A stretch of DNA of 64,000 nt from Mesocentrotus franciscanus (lineage: Eukaryota; Echinodermata; Echinoidea; Camarodonta; Strongylocentrotidae), in NCBI GenBank assembly GCA_037976565.1, contig CP137680.1, positions 11,984,177 to 12,048,176 on the forward strand, written 5' to 3'. Positions 39,845-46,364 of this stretch are shown piece by piece. The position numbers and the translations under genes were made by a program. The notes under the pieces are model-generated. The model was not told where the DNA came from and searched no databases. It saw only the letters and a list, made by a program, of their open reading frames with translations. Position 1 is the stretch's first letter, and each line of letters opens with the position of its first letter.

Positions 39845-40999
39845 TCATCTCTATCTCTCTCTCTCAATTCAATTCAATTTCAATTCAATTTATTTATGTT
39901 TCCAACAAAATAATTACAAAATAAATTTTAAACATTTACAACAATTTAGGAAAACATTTTGGAAACAGAGGGGTCCACTAAATAGCGATGCTTGTACAAG
40001 TGTGGACACCCTAATGATACTTAAGAATTATGATTAATTAAATTAACAAGTTCTTAACTACAAAAGGGACTACAAAATAGAGAAAAATGGGGATGCCAAC
40101 AGAGACGAGAACGGGACAAGACAGTACTTTACATGACAAACATGGGAGGATACGGTTACAATACAAAGAGTAAATAATGCCCCAAAAAAAAAAAAAAAAG
40201 GAGAGGGATCGGGGGTACAGAAAATAATATAAAATGATGAGGTGCATGTGGGGTTGAGAAGAAAATGAGGAAAGAGAGATGCGTGTTTGAAAGGAGATAA
40301 ACTTGAGAAGGCACAATATAATATATCAATCTGTTCGTGTACGAAATTATCCACCTGTGGGGCCTACGTATTTTTTTTCTAGATTATTATGGTACATGTA
40401 ATAGTTTCTCATGTTTTCACAATCATACTACTTCTTTCCCTTTTTCTCCCCTACTACATCTTTACCCTTTATTATATACTATTATACACGAACTCGCCGT
40501 GTTTACCTAATCCCAGTACTTATATCTTTCCCACCCCCCACCTCCTTTTGTTTTACCCCAATTTCCAATTACAATAAATAATATGCAGGTCGCAGTGACA
40601 GCTGTGACGACAATACCTCATACACAAAACCTGCCATGTCTTCACAATCACATTATTGTTTTCTTTTCCTTTACCCATCGCCCCGCCCGCTCAACTTTTT
40701 TGTTTTTCCCCCCTTCTTCGATTTCCAAAAATGTAGGTCGCAGTGACAGTTCTGACGGCTATACCTCATATACGAACTTGCCAAAGCGTGCCTCCTGTTT
40801 CTCCACCAGCACCAACGGCCCGCTCGGGCTCCAGCTCGAACCCGTGTCGTCTGTCTCCACGTGCTTGCCGTCGGTGTCGGCGATGATGACGACACCGCTG
40901 AACGTCATCGACGAGTTGGCTTCCCCAGAGACGCCCCCGATGAACGGGGTTAAAAGACTGTCGACGCCGATCGTGTGTCTAGCTGATCTGATGGAATGA
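412..40999 (+). CDS. Relaxin receptor-like GPCR (RXFP / type C LGR family), 16 exons, 5' partial
   Basis: Spliced coding region over exons 412-523, 1521-1592, 2053-2124, 6831-6902, 7221-7292, 14355-14429, 15687-15758, 19618-19689, 21120-21191, 23585-23656, 24235-24306, 24870-25099, 28398-28850, 35156-35323, 36333-36452 and 40737-40999. Every junction has AG/GT ends and matching phase, giving about 688 residues. Order: LRRNT cap, ten LRRs, the RXFP hinge ([13 protein letters not shown], then [10 protein letters not shown]), seven TM helices, Ser/Thr-rich tail. Seen GPCR landmarks are GN in TM1, AD in TM2, LERY after TM3, GVCFP in ECL2, CWLP in TM6 and NPILY in TM7. Known of the family: plasma-membrane receptors for relaxin/insulin-like peptides, usually with an N-terminal LDLa module. 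In echinoderms a relaxin-like peptide is the gonad-stimulating hormone, so a role in spawning is a plausible inference. Signal peptide and LDLa exons are expected left of the window. The symbol is left blank because orthology to RXFP1 or RXFP2 cannot be decided here. Confidence 0.93.
524..1520 (+). other. Intron between LRRNT and LRR 1
   Basis: AT-rich, with a short CT tract near 938-958. Nothing else is recognised. Confidence 0.6.
1521..1592 (+). CDS. RXFP-like exon: LRR 1
   Basis: A 72-nt exon, phase 2 at both ends, with acceptor ttcacag and donor gtaagt. It encodes one 24-residue repeat ([16 protein letters not shown]...) with the LxLxxNxI core. Confidence 0.92.
2053..2124 (+). CDS. RXFP-like exon: LRR 2
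   Basis: A 72-nt phase-2 exon with acceptor cttgacag and donor gtgagt. It encodes [15 protein letters not shown]..., one repeat. Confidence 0.92.
3450..3678. repeat. CT-rich microsatellite in the inner Harbinger element
   Basis: Several (TC)n runs on the + strand lie between 3450 and 3678. Confidence 0.9.
4186..5420 (-). pseudogene. Harbinger (DDE_Tnp_4) transposase, decayed
   Basis: Minus-strand fragments carry the family's blocks in order: [18 protein letters not shown] near the N-terminus, GALDGKH with the first catalytic Asp (about 4843-4864), ALVDADYNF with the second, and [10 protein letters not shown] followed by [17 protein letters not shown] with the last acidic site and the C-terminal signature. 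An in-frame TGA interrupts it near 4812-4814, and the blocks lie in more than one frame, so it is not functional as read. Family role: DNA cleavage and joining at the TWA target, normally with a separate Myb-like protein, which I did not find. Confidence 0.85.
6831..6902 (+). CDS. RXFP-like exon: LRR 3
   Basis: A 72-nt phase-2 exon after ttatcag with donor gtaagt. It encodes [18 protein letters not shown]... The intron before it is enlarged by two nested Harbinger elements. Confidence 0.93.
7221..7292 (+). CDS. RXFP-like exon: LRR 4
   Basis: A 72-nt phase-2 exon after cattcag with donor gtaagt. It encodes [18 protein letters not shown]..., close in sequence to LRR 3, and the two are separated by only 318 bp. 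The pair may be a recent internal duplication. Confidence 0.93.
7293..14354 (+). other. Long intron (7.1 kb) between LRR 4 and LRR 5
   Basis: It holds a compound CT/TA microsatellite (7449-7655), an old retroposon-like tail with 'gtaaagcgctt' and (ATT)n (about 10955-11042), a GAG-rich patch (10215-10245) and a GT-rich tract (11783-11860). No coding or transposase signal was seen. Confidence 0.6.
7449..7655. repeat. Compound CT / TA microsatellite
   Basis: (CT)n blocks surround about 18 TA repeats (roughly 7565-7601), with a C-run at 7621-7629. Confidence 0.95.
14355..14429 (+). CDS. RXFP-like exon: LRR 5 (75 nt)
   Basis: The only LRR exon of 75 nt. It has acceptor tttcccag and donor gtaagt, phase 2 at both ends. 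It encodes [19 protein letters not shown]..., one residue longer than its neighbours in the variable part of the repeat. Confidence 0.92.
14505..14790. repeat. CT / TATC microsatellite
   Basis: Long (CT)n runs and (CTAT)n runs lie in the intron after LRR 5. Open frames over this stretch are low-complexity Ser/Leu strings, not genes. Confidence 0.95.
14791..15686 (+). other. Rest of the intron between LRR 5 and LRR 6
   Basis: Plain AT-rich intron. No repeat family or coding signal was recognised. Confidence 0.5.
15687..15758 (+). CDS. RXFP-like exon: LRR 6
   Basis: A 72-nt phase-2 exon after ttttccag with donor gtaagt. It encodes [18 protein letters not shown]... Confidence 0.92.
15759..17740 (+). 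other. First part of the intron between LRR 6 and LRR 7
   Basis: AT-rich intron with a small fold-back near 16620-16745. No other feature was seen. Confidence 0.5.
16620..16745. repeat. Small fold-back repeat
   Basis: 'atatgcactgcact' on the left and 'agtgcagtgcatat' on the right, plus 'ttaagtcgca' against 'tgtgacttaa' inside, form an imperfect hairpin of about 120 bp, probably a short MITE. Confidence 0.55.
17775..18810 (-). mobile_element. tRNA-derived SINE, interrupted by a hAT element
   Basis: On the minus strand there is an A box TGGTCTAGCGG (18015-18025), a B box GGTTCGAGTCT (17971-17981), a body with 'tttggcaaga' and 'gggtatcc'-type blocks, and a tail 'gagcgctatacaag'. The 5' head continues beyond the inserted element (18768 to about 18810, with another GTGGTCTAGTG). 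Confidence 0.7.
18024..18767. mobile_element. Non-autonomous hAT-type element in the SINE
   Basis: Ends CAGCATTTTTTCAACC (left) and, inverted, CAGCGTTTCAACC (right) are flanked by CGCTAGAC (18016-18023) and CACTAGAC (18768-18775). This is an 8-bp duplication with one mismatch, as for hAT elements. The 744-bp interior shows no transposase. Confidence 0.75.
19361..19525. mobile_element. Fold-back MITE, AGGGACTTTTAGAT family, copy 1
   Basis: Arms of about 45 bp (TAGGGACTTTTAGATTTACA and on) are inverted at the right end, with 'ccttaaaaggacgtcac' repeats in the centre. No clear target duplication. Confidence 0.8.
19618..19689 (+). CDS. RXFP-like exon: LRR 7
   Basis: A 72-nt phase-2 exon after caaacag with donor gtgagt. 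It encodes [18 protein letters not shown]... Confidence 0.92.
19825..20115. mobile_element. hAT-type fold-back MITE, copy 1
   Basis: The left arm GGGGTGTTTCACAAAGACTA with aagatcgactttaagttgg is repeated inverted at 20040-20114, arms about 80 bp. No target duplication is clear. The family assignment comes from the copy at 22092. Confidence 0.8.
20931..21110. repeat. Trinucleotide-rich tract
   Basis: Mixed (TTG)n, (TTC)n and (TTA)n repeats directly before the LRR 8 acceptor. Confidence 0.9.
21120..21191 (+). CDS. RXFP-like exon: LRR 8
   Basis: A 72-nt phase-2 exon after cttcttcag with donor gtaagt. It encodes [18 protein letters not shown]... A long trinucleotide-rich tract (20941-21110) ends just before the acceptor. 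Confidence 0.92.
21880..21970. repeat. CT microsatellite
   Basis: A (CTCC)n run followed by about 14 CT units. Confidence 0.9.
22092..22373. mobile_element. hAT-type fold-back MITE, copy 2, with 8-bp target duplication
   Basis: Same family as 19825-20115, flanked by a perfect 8-bp duplication ATCAGACC (22084-22091 and 22374-22381). The right end read inverted begins CAGGGAGGTGTTTCAC. An 8-bp duplication with CAG-type ends is hAT-like. Confidence 0.88.
22905..22995 (-). repeat. tRNA-like SINE head or tRNA pseudogene
   Basis: On the minus strand an exact A box TGGTCCAGCGG (22975-22985) and an exact B box GGTTCGAAACC (22915-22925) are separated by about 50 bp. The length is unusual for a plain tRNA and no clear anticodon arm is seen, so a SINE head is more likely. 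Confidence 0.55.
23585..23656 (+). CDS. RXFP-like exon: LRR 9
   Basis: A 72-nt phase-2 exon after ttattgcag with donor gtgagt. It encodes [18 protein letters not shown]... Confidence 0.93.
23657..24869 (+). other. Introns around LRR 10
   Basis: Apart from the LRR 10 exon (24235-24306) these introns are ordinary AT-rich sequence without recognised elements. Confidence 0.5.
24235..24306 (+). CDS. RXFP-like exon: LRR 10 (divergent)
   Basis: A 72-nt phase-2 exon after tttcag with donor gtaagt. It encodes [20 protein letters not shown]..., a diverged last repeat. RXFP receptors likewise have an atypical last repeat before the hinge. Confidence 0.92.
24870..25099 (+). CDS. RXFP-like exon: hinge, TM1, start of TM2
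   Basis: A 230-nt exon entering in phase 2 and leaving in phase 1. It encodes the hinge ([18 protein letters not shown], then [13 protein letters not shown]), TM1 ([19 protein letters not shown]) and the first part of TM2 (HTVVVINLC). The YCxYAPHVRxC and DGISS blocks are diagnostic of RXFP receptors and separate them from glycoprotein-hormone LGRs. Confidence 0.96.
25100..28397 (+). other. Intron between the hinge/TM1 exon and the TM2-TM5 exon
   Basis: AT-rich, with an A-run (25552-25569), a short TA run (27032-27050) and a degenerate minisatellite at its 3' end. No coding signal. Confidence 0.6.
27995..28325. repeat. Degenerate ~20-bp minisatellite before the TM2 exon
   Basis: Variants of 'aacatggtaacagttgtagt' are repeated about fifteen times with many substitutions. 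The array ends about 70 bp before the acceptor. Confidence 0.75.
28398..28850 (+). CDS. RXFP-like exon: TM2 to TM5
   Basis: A 453-nt exon after taaacag, entering and leaving in phase 1, with donor gtaagt. It covers TM2 ([13 protein letters not shown]), TM3 with its disulfide cysteine ([19 protein letters not shown]), [12 protein letters not shown]4, ECL2 ([11 protein letters not shown]) and TM5 ([18 protein letters not shown]). Alignment to the family from memory is nearly gap-free. Confidence 0.97.
28851..30000 (+). other. First part of the intron between the TM2-TM5 and TM6 exons
   Basis: Nothing is firmly recognised. A 72-codon minus-strand open frame (29173-29391) is discussed as a finding. 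Confidence 0.5.
30025..30090. repeat. CT microsatellite
   Basis: (TG)n followed by (TC)n runs. Confidence 0.9.
30283..31041. mobile_element. TTAA-flanked fold-back element with long arms
   Basis: The left arm (AAGTCCACTCCAAAAATAAC and about 110 bp more) is repeated inverted at 30925-31041. Both ends touch TTAA (30279-30282 and 31042-31045), as for piggyBac-type insertion. No transposase. Confidence 0.75.
31051..31200. repeat. C-run and CT microsatellite
   Basis: A poly-C run followed by many CT units directly abuts the right end of the fold-back element at 30283-31041. Confidence 0.95.
31201..32598 (+). other. Intron sequence without recognised features
   Basis: AT-rich. No coding or repeat family was identified. 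Confidence 0.5.
32603..33800. mobile_element. TTAA-flanked element (piggyBac-like), non-autonomous
   Basis: Ends CAGGCCTAGCGGAGCACCCC and, inverted, CAGGCGCAGCGGAGCACCCC are flanked by TTAA on both sides (32599-32602 and 33801-33804). The 1.2-kb interior has no transposase and contains MITE 33016-33208. A 'ctgactctcccctatccagca'-like block occurs twice inside (about 32878 and 33391). Confidence 0.8.
33016..33208. mobile_element. Fold-back MITE, AGGGACTTTTAGAT family, copy 2
   Basis: Same family as 19361-19525, with CAGGGACTTTTAGAT ends and the cacgacgagaacgtg block on both arms. It lies inside the TTAA-flanked element 32603-33800. Confidence 0.8.
33801..35155 (+). other. End of the intron before the TM6 exon
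   Basis: Holds a long CT microsatellite (34215-34450). The rest is plain sequence. Confidence 0.6.
34215..34450. repeat. Long CT microsatellite
   Basis: Nearly pure pyrimidine on the + strand, with (CT)n runs broken by CCCT and ACTC variants. The open frame across it is low complexity. Confidence 0.95.
35156..35323 (+). CDS. RXFP-like exon: ICL3 and TM6
   Basis: A 168-nt exon after tttgcaag, phase 1 in and out. It encodes ICL3 ([14 protein letters not shown]), [18 protein letters not shown] (the TM6 CWxP motif) and the start of ECL3. Confidence 0.96.
35324..36332 (+). other. Intron between TM6 and TM7 exons
   Basis: Nothing recognised beyond AT-rich intron. Confidence 0.5.
36333..36452 (+). 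CDS. RXFP-like exon: TM7 and helix 8
   Basis: The exon follows tgtatttcag. It encodes [19 protein letters not shown] and then [20 protein letters not shown]7 with an NPxxY-type motif plus helix 8. A donor (G, then gtaaat) at 36453 leaves in phase 1 and matches the acceptor at 40737. If that donor is skipped the frame runs on to a TAA at 36581-36583. Confidence 0.93.
36453..36583 (+). CDS. Possible alternative C-terminus by donor read-through
   Basis: With no splicing at 36453 the TM7 exon stays open for 43 more codons. It adds [20 protein letters not shown] and then a hydrophobic leucine run before the stop at 36581. An AATAAA lies at 37159-37164. The leucine-rich end looks less protein-like than the spliced tail, so this is either a minor isoform or simply intron. 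Confidence 0.35.
37159..37164 (+). terminator. Candidate polyadenylation signal of the read-through isoform
   Basis: An AATAAA hexamer lies about 576 bp after the alternative stop at 36581. It is only relevant if the donor at 36453 is not used, and the hexamer is common in AT-rich DNA. Confidence 0.2.
37165..38335 (+). other. Intron before the tail exon, first part
   Basis: AT-rich without recognised repeats or coding signal. Confidence 0.5.
38336..38815. repeat. Large TTC then TAC trinucleotide array
   Basis: About 370 bp of TTC/CTT-rich pyrimidine leads into some 34 TAC units (about 38708-38800). Open frames here encode homopolymers and are not genes. Confidence 0.97.
38870..40410 (+). 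other. Intron before the tail exon, last part
   Basis: Contains a CT/CAATT tract (39810-39895) and an A-run (40185-40199). No coding signal. Confidence 0.5.
40589..40636 (+). pseudogene. Duplicated 5' part of the tail exon
   Basis: About 148 bp before the tail exon a near copy of its first ~45 nt follows an intact acceptor (atgcag). It encodes [12 protein letters not shown] against [12 protein letters not shown]. Upstream pyrimidine-rich and 'cttcacaatca' segments are repeated too (about 40415 and 40640), so intron end plus exon start were duplicated in tandem. The copy runs into intron-like sequence without a donor that I can see. If used, it would give a short alternative tail. Confidence 0.6.
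40737..40999 (+). CDS. RXFP-like terminal exon: cytoplasmic tail
   Basis: The exon starts after aaatgtag with two bases that complete the split Gly codon from 36452 and runs 87 codons to TGA at 40997-40999. It encodes [18 protein letters not shown] and a long Ser/Thr/Pro-rich stretch ending VCLADLME. Its GC content is clearly higher than the flanks, and phase and composition both support coding. The many Ser/Thr residues are possible GPCR-kinase sites (inference). Confidence 0.8.
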
Positions 41000-41085
41000 A
41001 CACGTATGCAATCGAAAACGACAAAGACTATGCCTCTGAGAAATCTGAGGAATTGATTCATGTATTACCATGATCACGTGCAGTC

Positions 41086-41091
41086 AATAAA
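41086..41091 (+). terminator. Candidate polyadenylation signal of the RXFP-like gene
   Basis: An AATAAA hexamer lies 87 bp after the tail-exon stop, in sequence that looks like a short 3' UTR. Confidence 0.5.
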
Positions 41092-42330
41092 TGCCCTACT
41101 GCTGTGAATGTGATGAGCAGATATCTGATAACAAGTCAACGCTATCATCATAAAATAGTTAACAACGCTTGACTGGCATAGTGAATGATCATCATCGCTT
41201 TATCTATTCATTCTGCAAAAAAATACCAATCCTGTTTAATGAGGATGTTTCTCCTAGATCCATAGGTTGCGAATAAATTAAACTGTTTTTATGTGTTCAC
41301 ACGACACTGTCTACACAGCATCTTTAAGAAGCGCCTTGTTGCAAAGTATACAGTAGAGCTGGAAGTGGGTGTGCTGCTACTCCCACCCCCCACACACACA
41401 CACACCCACAGTTCCACACACACACACCCCGAACAAAAATGATTCTTTTAGCGGCAGTATGGGGCACAATGTATGCCTCAGAGTGCAAGATAGTGGTTTA
41501 CTTCATACCAAGAATAGTCTGGATAAGCTTATGCGACAATTGCCCCTCCCCCACCCCTCCCATCCTCCTCTATTTGTTATACTTGGATAAGCCACTCTTA
41601 TCATCGATGAGAAGATTGATCATTGATTCTTCATTTGTATTCATCGGAAGTTAGTTCTTCAGGGCCAAAAGTAGAACTGCTACAGAACGTCGTACTCTGA
41701 TTGCAGGCTACCGCTAAGAGACTGAGTGCTGACGATGACACTGTTCTGGGCAACGTGTTCTGAAAATTGTGTGGACAAAACATTCAAAGCTGCTTGAACT
41801 TGTGGCATTTTGTTGCAAAATTGGACTCGAAATCGACACGACTGTTCAGTGATTGAATGAAGCATTTGGTTACAGTAAAAAATATAATATAAAGAGAGGT
41901 CAGCAAAAATATATCGACGATCTGATTAGAGAAATCAGCTAAAAACTGACATCGTAAAACTGTAACATGCCATTTACATTGCTAAAAAAAACAATATACC
42001 GGCAAACCCATGCATAATTTTGATCCTATTATAATGTTGTACTGCTGTTGTGAATGTGTAGCATGGTGTATTCTTATGAAGTACTCTACACGCATATATT
42101 TTGCACACGAATATCAATCCATACGATTATTGTATTCTATAACAAAGCTATCCAAAGACAACATTTCCTAACAACGAAATTCATAAATGCTCAAGGCGGC
42201 AGGCTACCTTGTTATGTTGAGAGGGAGAGGGGGAACTAACCTATGACGATAAAAGAGAGCGATTTTGCAACTCAAGATTACTCTGTGTGCATCATGATCA
42301 TGCCATTATTGTATGAGAGTGGTTGCAATG
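41092..42330. other. Intergenic, after the RXFP-like gene
   Basis: A short (CA)n tract near 41390-41430 and a poorly supported 61-codon minus-strand frame (41680-41865). No gene is claimed. Confidence 0.4.
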
Positions 42331-42332
42331 CA

Positions 42333-43560
42333 CTAAGGCCTAAACAAAAAAGACGTTGTATTGCCCTTCAGGTGTCAGCACCTGGGTCGGTCGGTCGATT
42401 TTCTTCTTGGGCGGGGGCTTTTTCCCTCTTTGGGCTGATATTTTTCAGTTTTGAATACTTTAATATAGGTTTTCCCGCCCAATTTCATCAGAGTTGCATC
42501 CGATTTAACGATGCGATCATTCAATTTCGAGCGAATTCGAATGATCACCGAGATCAACATTCAAAAAGCTAACTAGGTCATTCAATTTAATTGTATTAGC
42601 ATGCGATTTCATGATTTTCTCACATAAACGTGTAAAAGCGCGTTCAAATTAAAAATGCACGTAAATGCATTCAAATTCGCACCTGCACCGCCCTGATGAA
42701 CATTAAGGTATTCAATTTCACGAATAGGCAATCATTTATAGCATTTGGGCAGTCTTTTTCATTTACTGTTTAAGTTCTTTGCAATCTGCATCTGTATGAA
42801 TAAATTATGCAAACTTTATGTACCTTGAAATGGGACCTTTGCCTTATATTGAATTTTTACATGATAATAACGTAAGTAAGTACATGATAAGTACTTACTT
42901 ACATGTTACAAATTATGAGTTTTATAACCATTCTGTAAGTGTTATATCCATACTGCTAGGGAATAAAGTGAAATGGAGGAAAAGATTAGAAAGAAAAGAA
43001 ACATATAAAATATGATTTAAAAAATATTATGAAAGTTTAAAATGAAAATGAAATTATATAATTGAAAACAGTGAAAAAGATAATATGATGTGAACAAATT
43101 GCGGTAAGAATTACATAGAACTACAGAACTTGTTTATGTTAATTTAATTCGAACGTTCAAAGTGCGAAGGTGTGTGCCTATAAATGAAATTGAAATTGGT
43201 ATTAAGGACGAAATTGAACGTCTATCCAGCTGGCGCGAAATCGAATGACAACTTCGCGTCACTAAATTGAATGGATTTCTCTCTAAATTGAATGAAATAA
43301 AATTTAAAAGGAATGATATAAAACGAAATTGAATGCTCAAAGAATGAAAATGAACCATGAGAGCAGAGAGGTGACGAAAACGTTCGAACTTGAACGCCTA
43401 TTCATGAATTCGAATGCAACTCTGATGAAATTGGGCGTGAAAACCTATACATAGTTTTGTATTCATTAAATTAAAAACAATTTTTTAATAAAACGCCGAC
43501 CGTCTTTAAGATTTTTGGGATGGTAGCAAAGGGCAATACAACAACTTTTTTTTTAAAGCC
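42333..43560. mobile_element. Possible outer fold-back element around 42464-43449
   Basis: 'ttgtattgcccttc' near 42357 is inverted near 43530 ('gcaaagggcaatacaac'), and 'gtcggtcggtcg' pairs loosely with 'cgccgaccg'. This suggests an older element into which 42464-43449 inserted. The ends are not defined well. Confidence 0.4.
42464..43449. mobile_element. DNA element with TATAGGTTTTC ends
   Basis: TATAGGTTTTCCCGCCCAAT (left) and its inverted form 'attgggcgtgaaaacctata' at 43430-43449 bound 986 bp. The inverted similarity extends through 'ttcatcagagttgcat'. A TA (or TATA) duplication is possible. No transposase. A truncated relative starts at 47235. Confidence 0.7.
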
Positions 43561-45388
43561 AAATGGACAAGGGCGGCCTTTTTTTATAGTGTCAGTTCAA
43601 GGACTGGATGAATAAAGCAAAAGTGTGTTTTTGTTTCATAATTATGTTCTTTGATATAATTATGTGCCTATAATCGTACATATCAATGTCTTTTTTTTAA
43701 ATAGGAAACTAGCAGGATAATGAGAGTAGTGAGTTATATTGTTTGAACATGTTGAAGGAGATATATGCCCACCAATCAACCTTGTGATAAACAGTATACT
43801 ACTCTTACAAATGGTGAAAGTGATTAAGCATGTTTATCTCGCTTATTTAAAGATAAAGTTGAGTTCTGGTCATGCGATTGCATTGTGAAAGTAACGGTGT
43901 GGAATCGATCAGAAACAGTGGATCATGTAGCATATACGTATTGGTGTGATTACTGCAAGGTTCTGGAATCATCAAAATGATAAGAAATTTGGCCCAGTCT
44001 TGGTAAAGTAACAAGCACTGTACACAAAAAGATGAACTATATGGGACTATAGAATGAGGCCCATATTTTTAAGCTTTTACATGTCATATTTAGAATATGA
44101 AGGCATTTGAAGAGCCATCCTTTTCAGGAAACGTTTTTTTTTTCTCTGATGTTCTTCCACACTTGCATAATAACAATAAAAACGCTCACAAATTATTTTT
44201 CACCTCTCCCCAGAACTCAACTTTCTCTTTATATAACATTCGCGCTCTCCCTGAGGGGGTCGTATTTTGTGCACCCATGTGTGATCTTTGTGCTATGCCT
44301 TACAAGCTTTTTAAACGGCTGCATTAGAATTGCATAGTAAACCAAAGATCTGTCAATTTACAAATGTGAGGAGAGTCATACGAATGATGCCATAGCTGCT
44401 CTTCCCAAGTCAAAAATATTTTTGTCTTGATTTTATTTTTAAAGATTCTAGTATGGCAAAAGGAACTTGATATTGTGATCATCGCTTCAGGAAGTATTCT
44501 GAGAAAGGGGAATATGATATTTTTTTGCTCTATTTTTCAAATATTACCGAAATATCACATTGCCTTCAGGTATTTCACTTAAATCGATCGCAATTACAGA
44601 AGCAAGTGACTTGGAATTAAATCGGACGAGTGAGAATATCTTAGATTTTTTTTTCAACAAATTAAAAGTGGCCTCTTTAATTTTTGAAGGAGCCTCTATA
44701 TACATGTAGCATGTGGTTGACATTCACAATATTTATGATGTTCTTTTAAGAACAGATGTGTACATGAAAAATAAAGGAGACTCCACACTTTTGAAATCCT
44801 GAATTAGAAGTTCGACATATGAAGACACTTTGTGAAAAAAATATTTGGGCCATTTGTTTTATACATCGTTGAATTTACCGTAAAGTCACATTAAAAAAAA
44901 TATCAAAATTGAAAAGATGGAAACTGTCAAAGTAAAAATTGTGTCATTTAGTGCAAATTTTTATCAAATTTTCTTAATCAGAAGAACAATCATGTAAAGA
45001 CATTTTGTTTTTCGTCAACTTAAAGTGTGAAAACGGGCCACAGAGAGTGTCTTTTGGGGAGGGTTGCCATTTTTCAAAATAGGACTTGTCCAGGGGTTTC
45101 ATGGCTATTTTTGTAAATGCTCCATATAGGACTTGATCAAACTTTAGAATTCGAGTCCAATTTGCCAATCCCCATTTCCCGACCCTCCCTGATTCTCAGA
45201 CAGTAGCTCTTAATTTCTATCTGTATTTCTGTCCCGATCTCTCTTAAGATGAATACCCTGTGCAAACTATAACTTCTGGGTTAATAATATATGACAGAGC
45301 TCTTTCTACCTCGATTTGAACCCTCGTAGTAATATTCTGCCAATGGTACATGTATTTCTATTTCATTTGTTTTAAACAATTTTAGTAT
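43561..45388. other. Intergenic without recognised features
   Basis: AT-rich. Nothing supported. Confidence 0.4.
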
Positions 45389-45390
45389 TA

Positions 45391-45563
45391 CAGTGAAACC
45401 TGTCTATAAAGACCACCCGAGGGAGACAAGAAAAGTGGTCTGTATAGGCAGGTGGTCTTTATGTACAGGTGAATATAGTACATGTTTCAATGAGAAACCA
45501 TTTTCAAGGGAAATAGAAAATGTGGTCTTTGTAGACAGGTGGTCACTAAAGCAGGTTTGACTG
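45391..45563. mobile_element. Mariner-type MITE
   Basis: 173 bp starting CAGTGAAACCTGTCTATAAA and ending inverted GCAGGTTTGACTG, flanked by TA on both sides (45389-45390, 45564-45565). 'tggtcttt' motifs repeat inside. TA duplication and CAGT ends suit Tc1/mariner. Confidence 0.8.
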
Positions 45564-45649
45564 TATGTAGATGTATGGTGCCATTACTGATACGACTCTC
45601 CCATGACAACGATATTAAGACAATATTCATAAATTACTACCACTGTTAC

Positions 45650-45655
45650 CCCTAT

Positions 45656-45725
<70 letters not shown>

Positions 45726-45838
45726 GCTGCTACTACTACTTCTTCTACTTCTATTACTACTACTACTACTTCTACTACTATTACTAAGTGGCCTAGTAAT
45801 AGTGATACGCAGTCGTATTAGTAGTAAAATATTACTAT

Positions 45839-45872
<34 letters not shown>

Positions 45873-45879
45873 GCTGCTG

Positions 45880-45910
<31 letters not shown>

Positions 45911-46103
45911 GACTGCTACCACTACTGATACGACTACGTACTACCACCGGTAATATTAGGCCCGTGTATACTTCTGATACTGCTACTATTAATAATACTG
46001 TTAATTCCAAGAGAACTGGCGATACTTTTACTTTTACTATTACATTTAATAATAATATTACTATTACTAATATTATTACTATTATTATTAGCACTACTAT
46101 TAC
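45650..46103. repeat. TAC/CTA trinucleotide array
   Basis: About 25 CTA units, a unique spacer, about 20 more CTA/CTG units, then TTA/TAC variants. Open frames here are homopolymeric. Confidence 0.95.
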
Positions 46104-46291
46104 TATCGAAAATAATATCGCTAGTGATATTCGTTTGTCTCGCAATGTGGTCAATAAGGGATCTAAAAGATCACGACGTTTCATGCGCCTGGTGATTGGT
46201 CGAGCACCGTGTGCGTCGGCCAATAGGCCTTGCGCGTTATTGTTTCAATTATCGATCGAATTATTGACCGCCGCGCCGGTCCTCCCTAGAG

Positions 46292-46298
46292 TATAAAA
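46292..46298 (+). promoter_or_regulatory. TATA box inside the fold-back element
   Basis: TATAAAA preceded by CCAAT and inverted CCAAT boxes 70-100 bp upstream. A start about 30 bp downstream would place the hammerhead-like motif at the very 5' end of the RNA. Confidence 0.45.
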
Positions 46299-46321
46299 CA
46301 CCCTTGCTTACATTAGTTTTT

Positions 46322-46364
46322 ATCACCTGACGAAGTGTTGCAGCGGCGCACGAAACGTCGTGAT
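46322..46364 (+). ncRNA. Hammerhead-ribozyme-like motif (type I layout, minimal stem III)
   Basis: Stem I ATCAC (46322-46326) pairs with GTGAT (46360-46364). The core CTGACGA (46327-46333) fits CUGANGA. An unpaired A is followed by stem II GTGT/GCAC (46335-46338 and 46348-46351), then GAA (46352-46354). A-C/G-T forms a two-pair stem III, and C46359 is the residue before the predicted cut. Only folded by eye. Confidence 0.55.

Noticed and set aside
41680..41865. 61-codon minus-strand frame (MLHSITEQSC...)
   Set aside because: Short, no recognised family, no splice context; not enough to call a gene.
45539..46296. Long poly-Tyr, poly-Ser and poly-Leu frames (up to 198 codons)
   Set aside because: They cross the TAC/CTA array and the fold-back element; low complexity, no homology seen.
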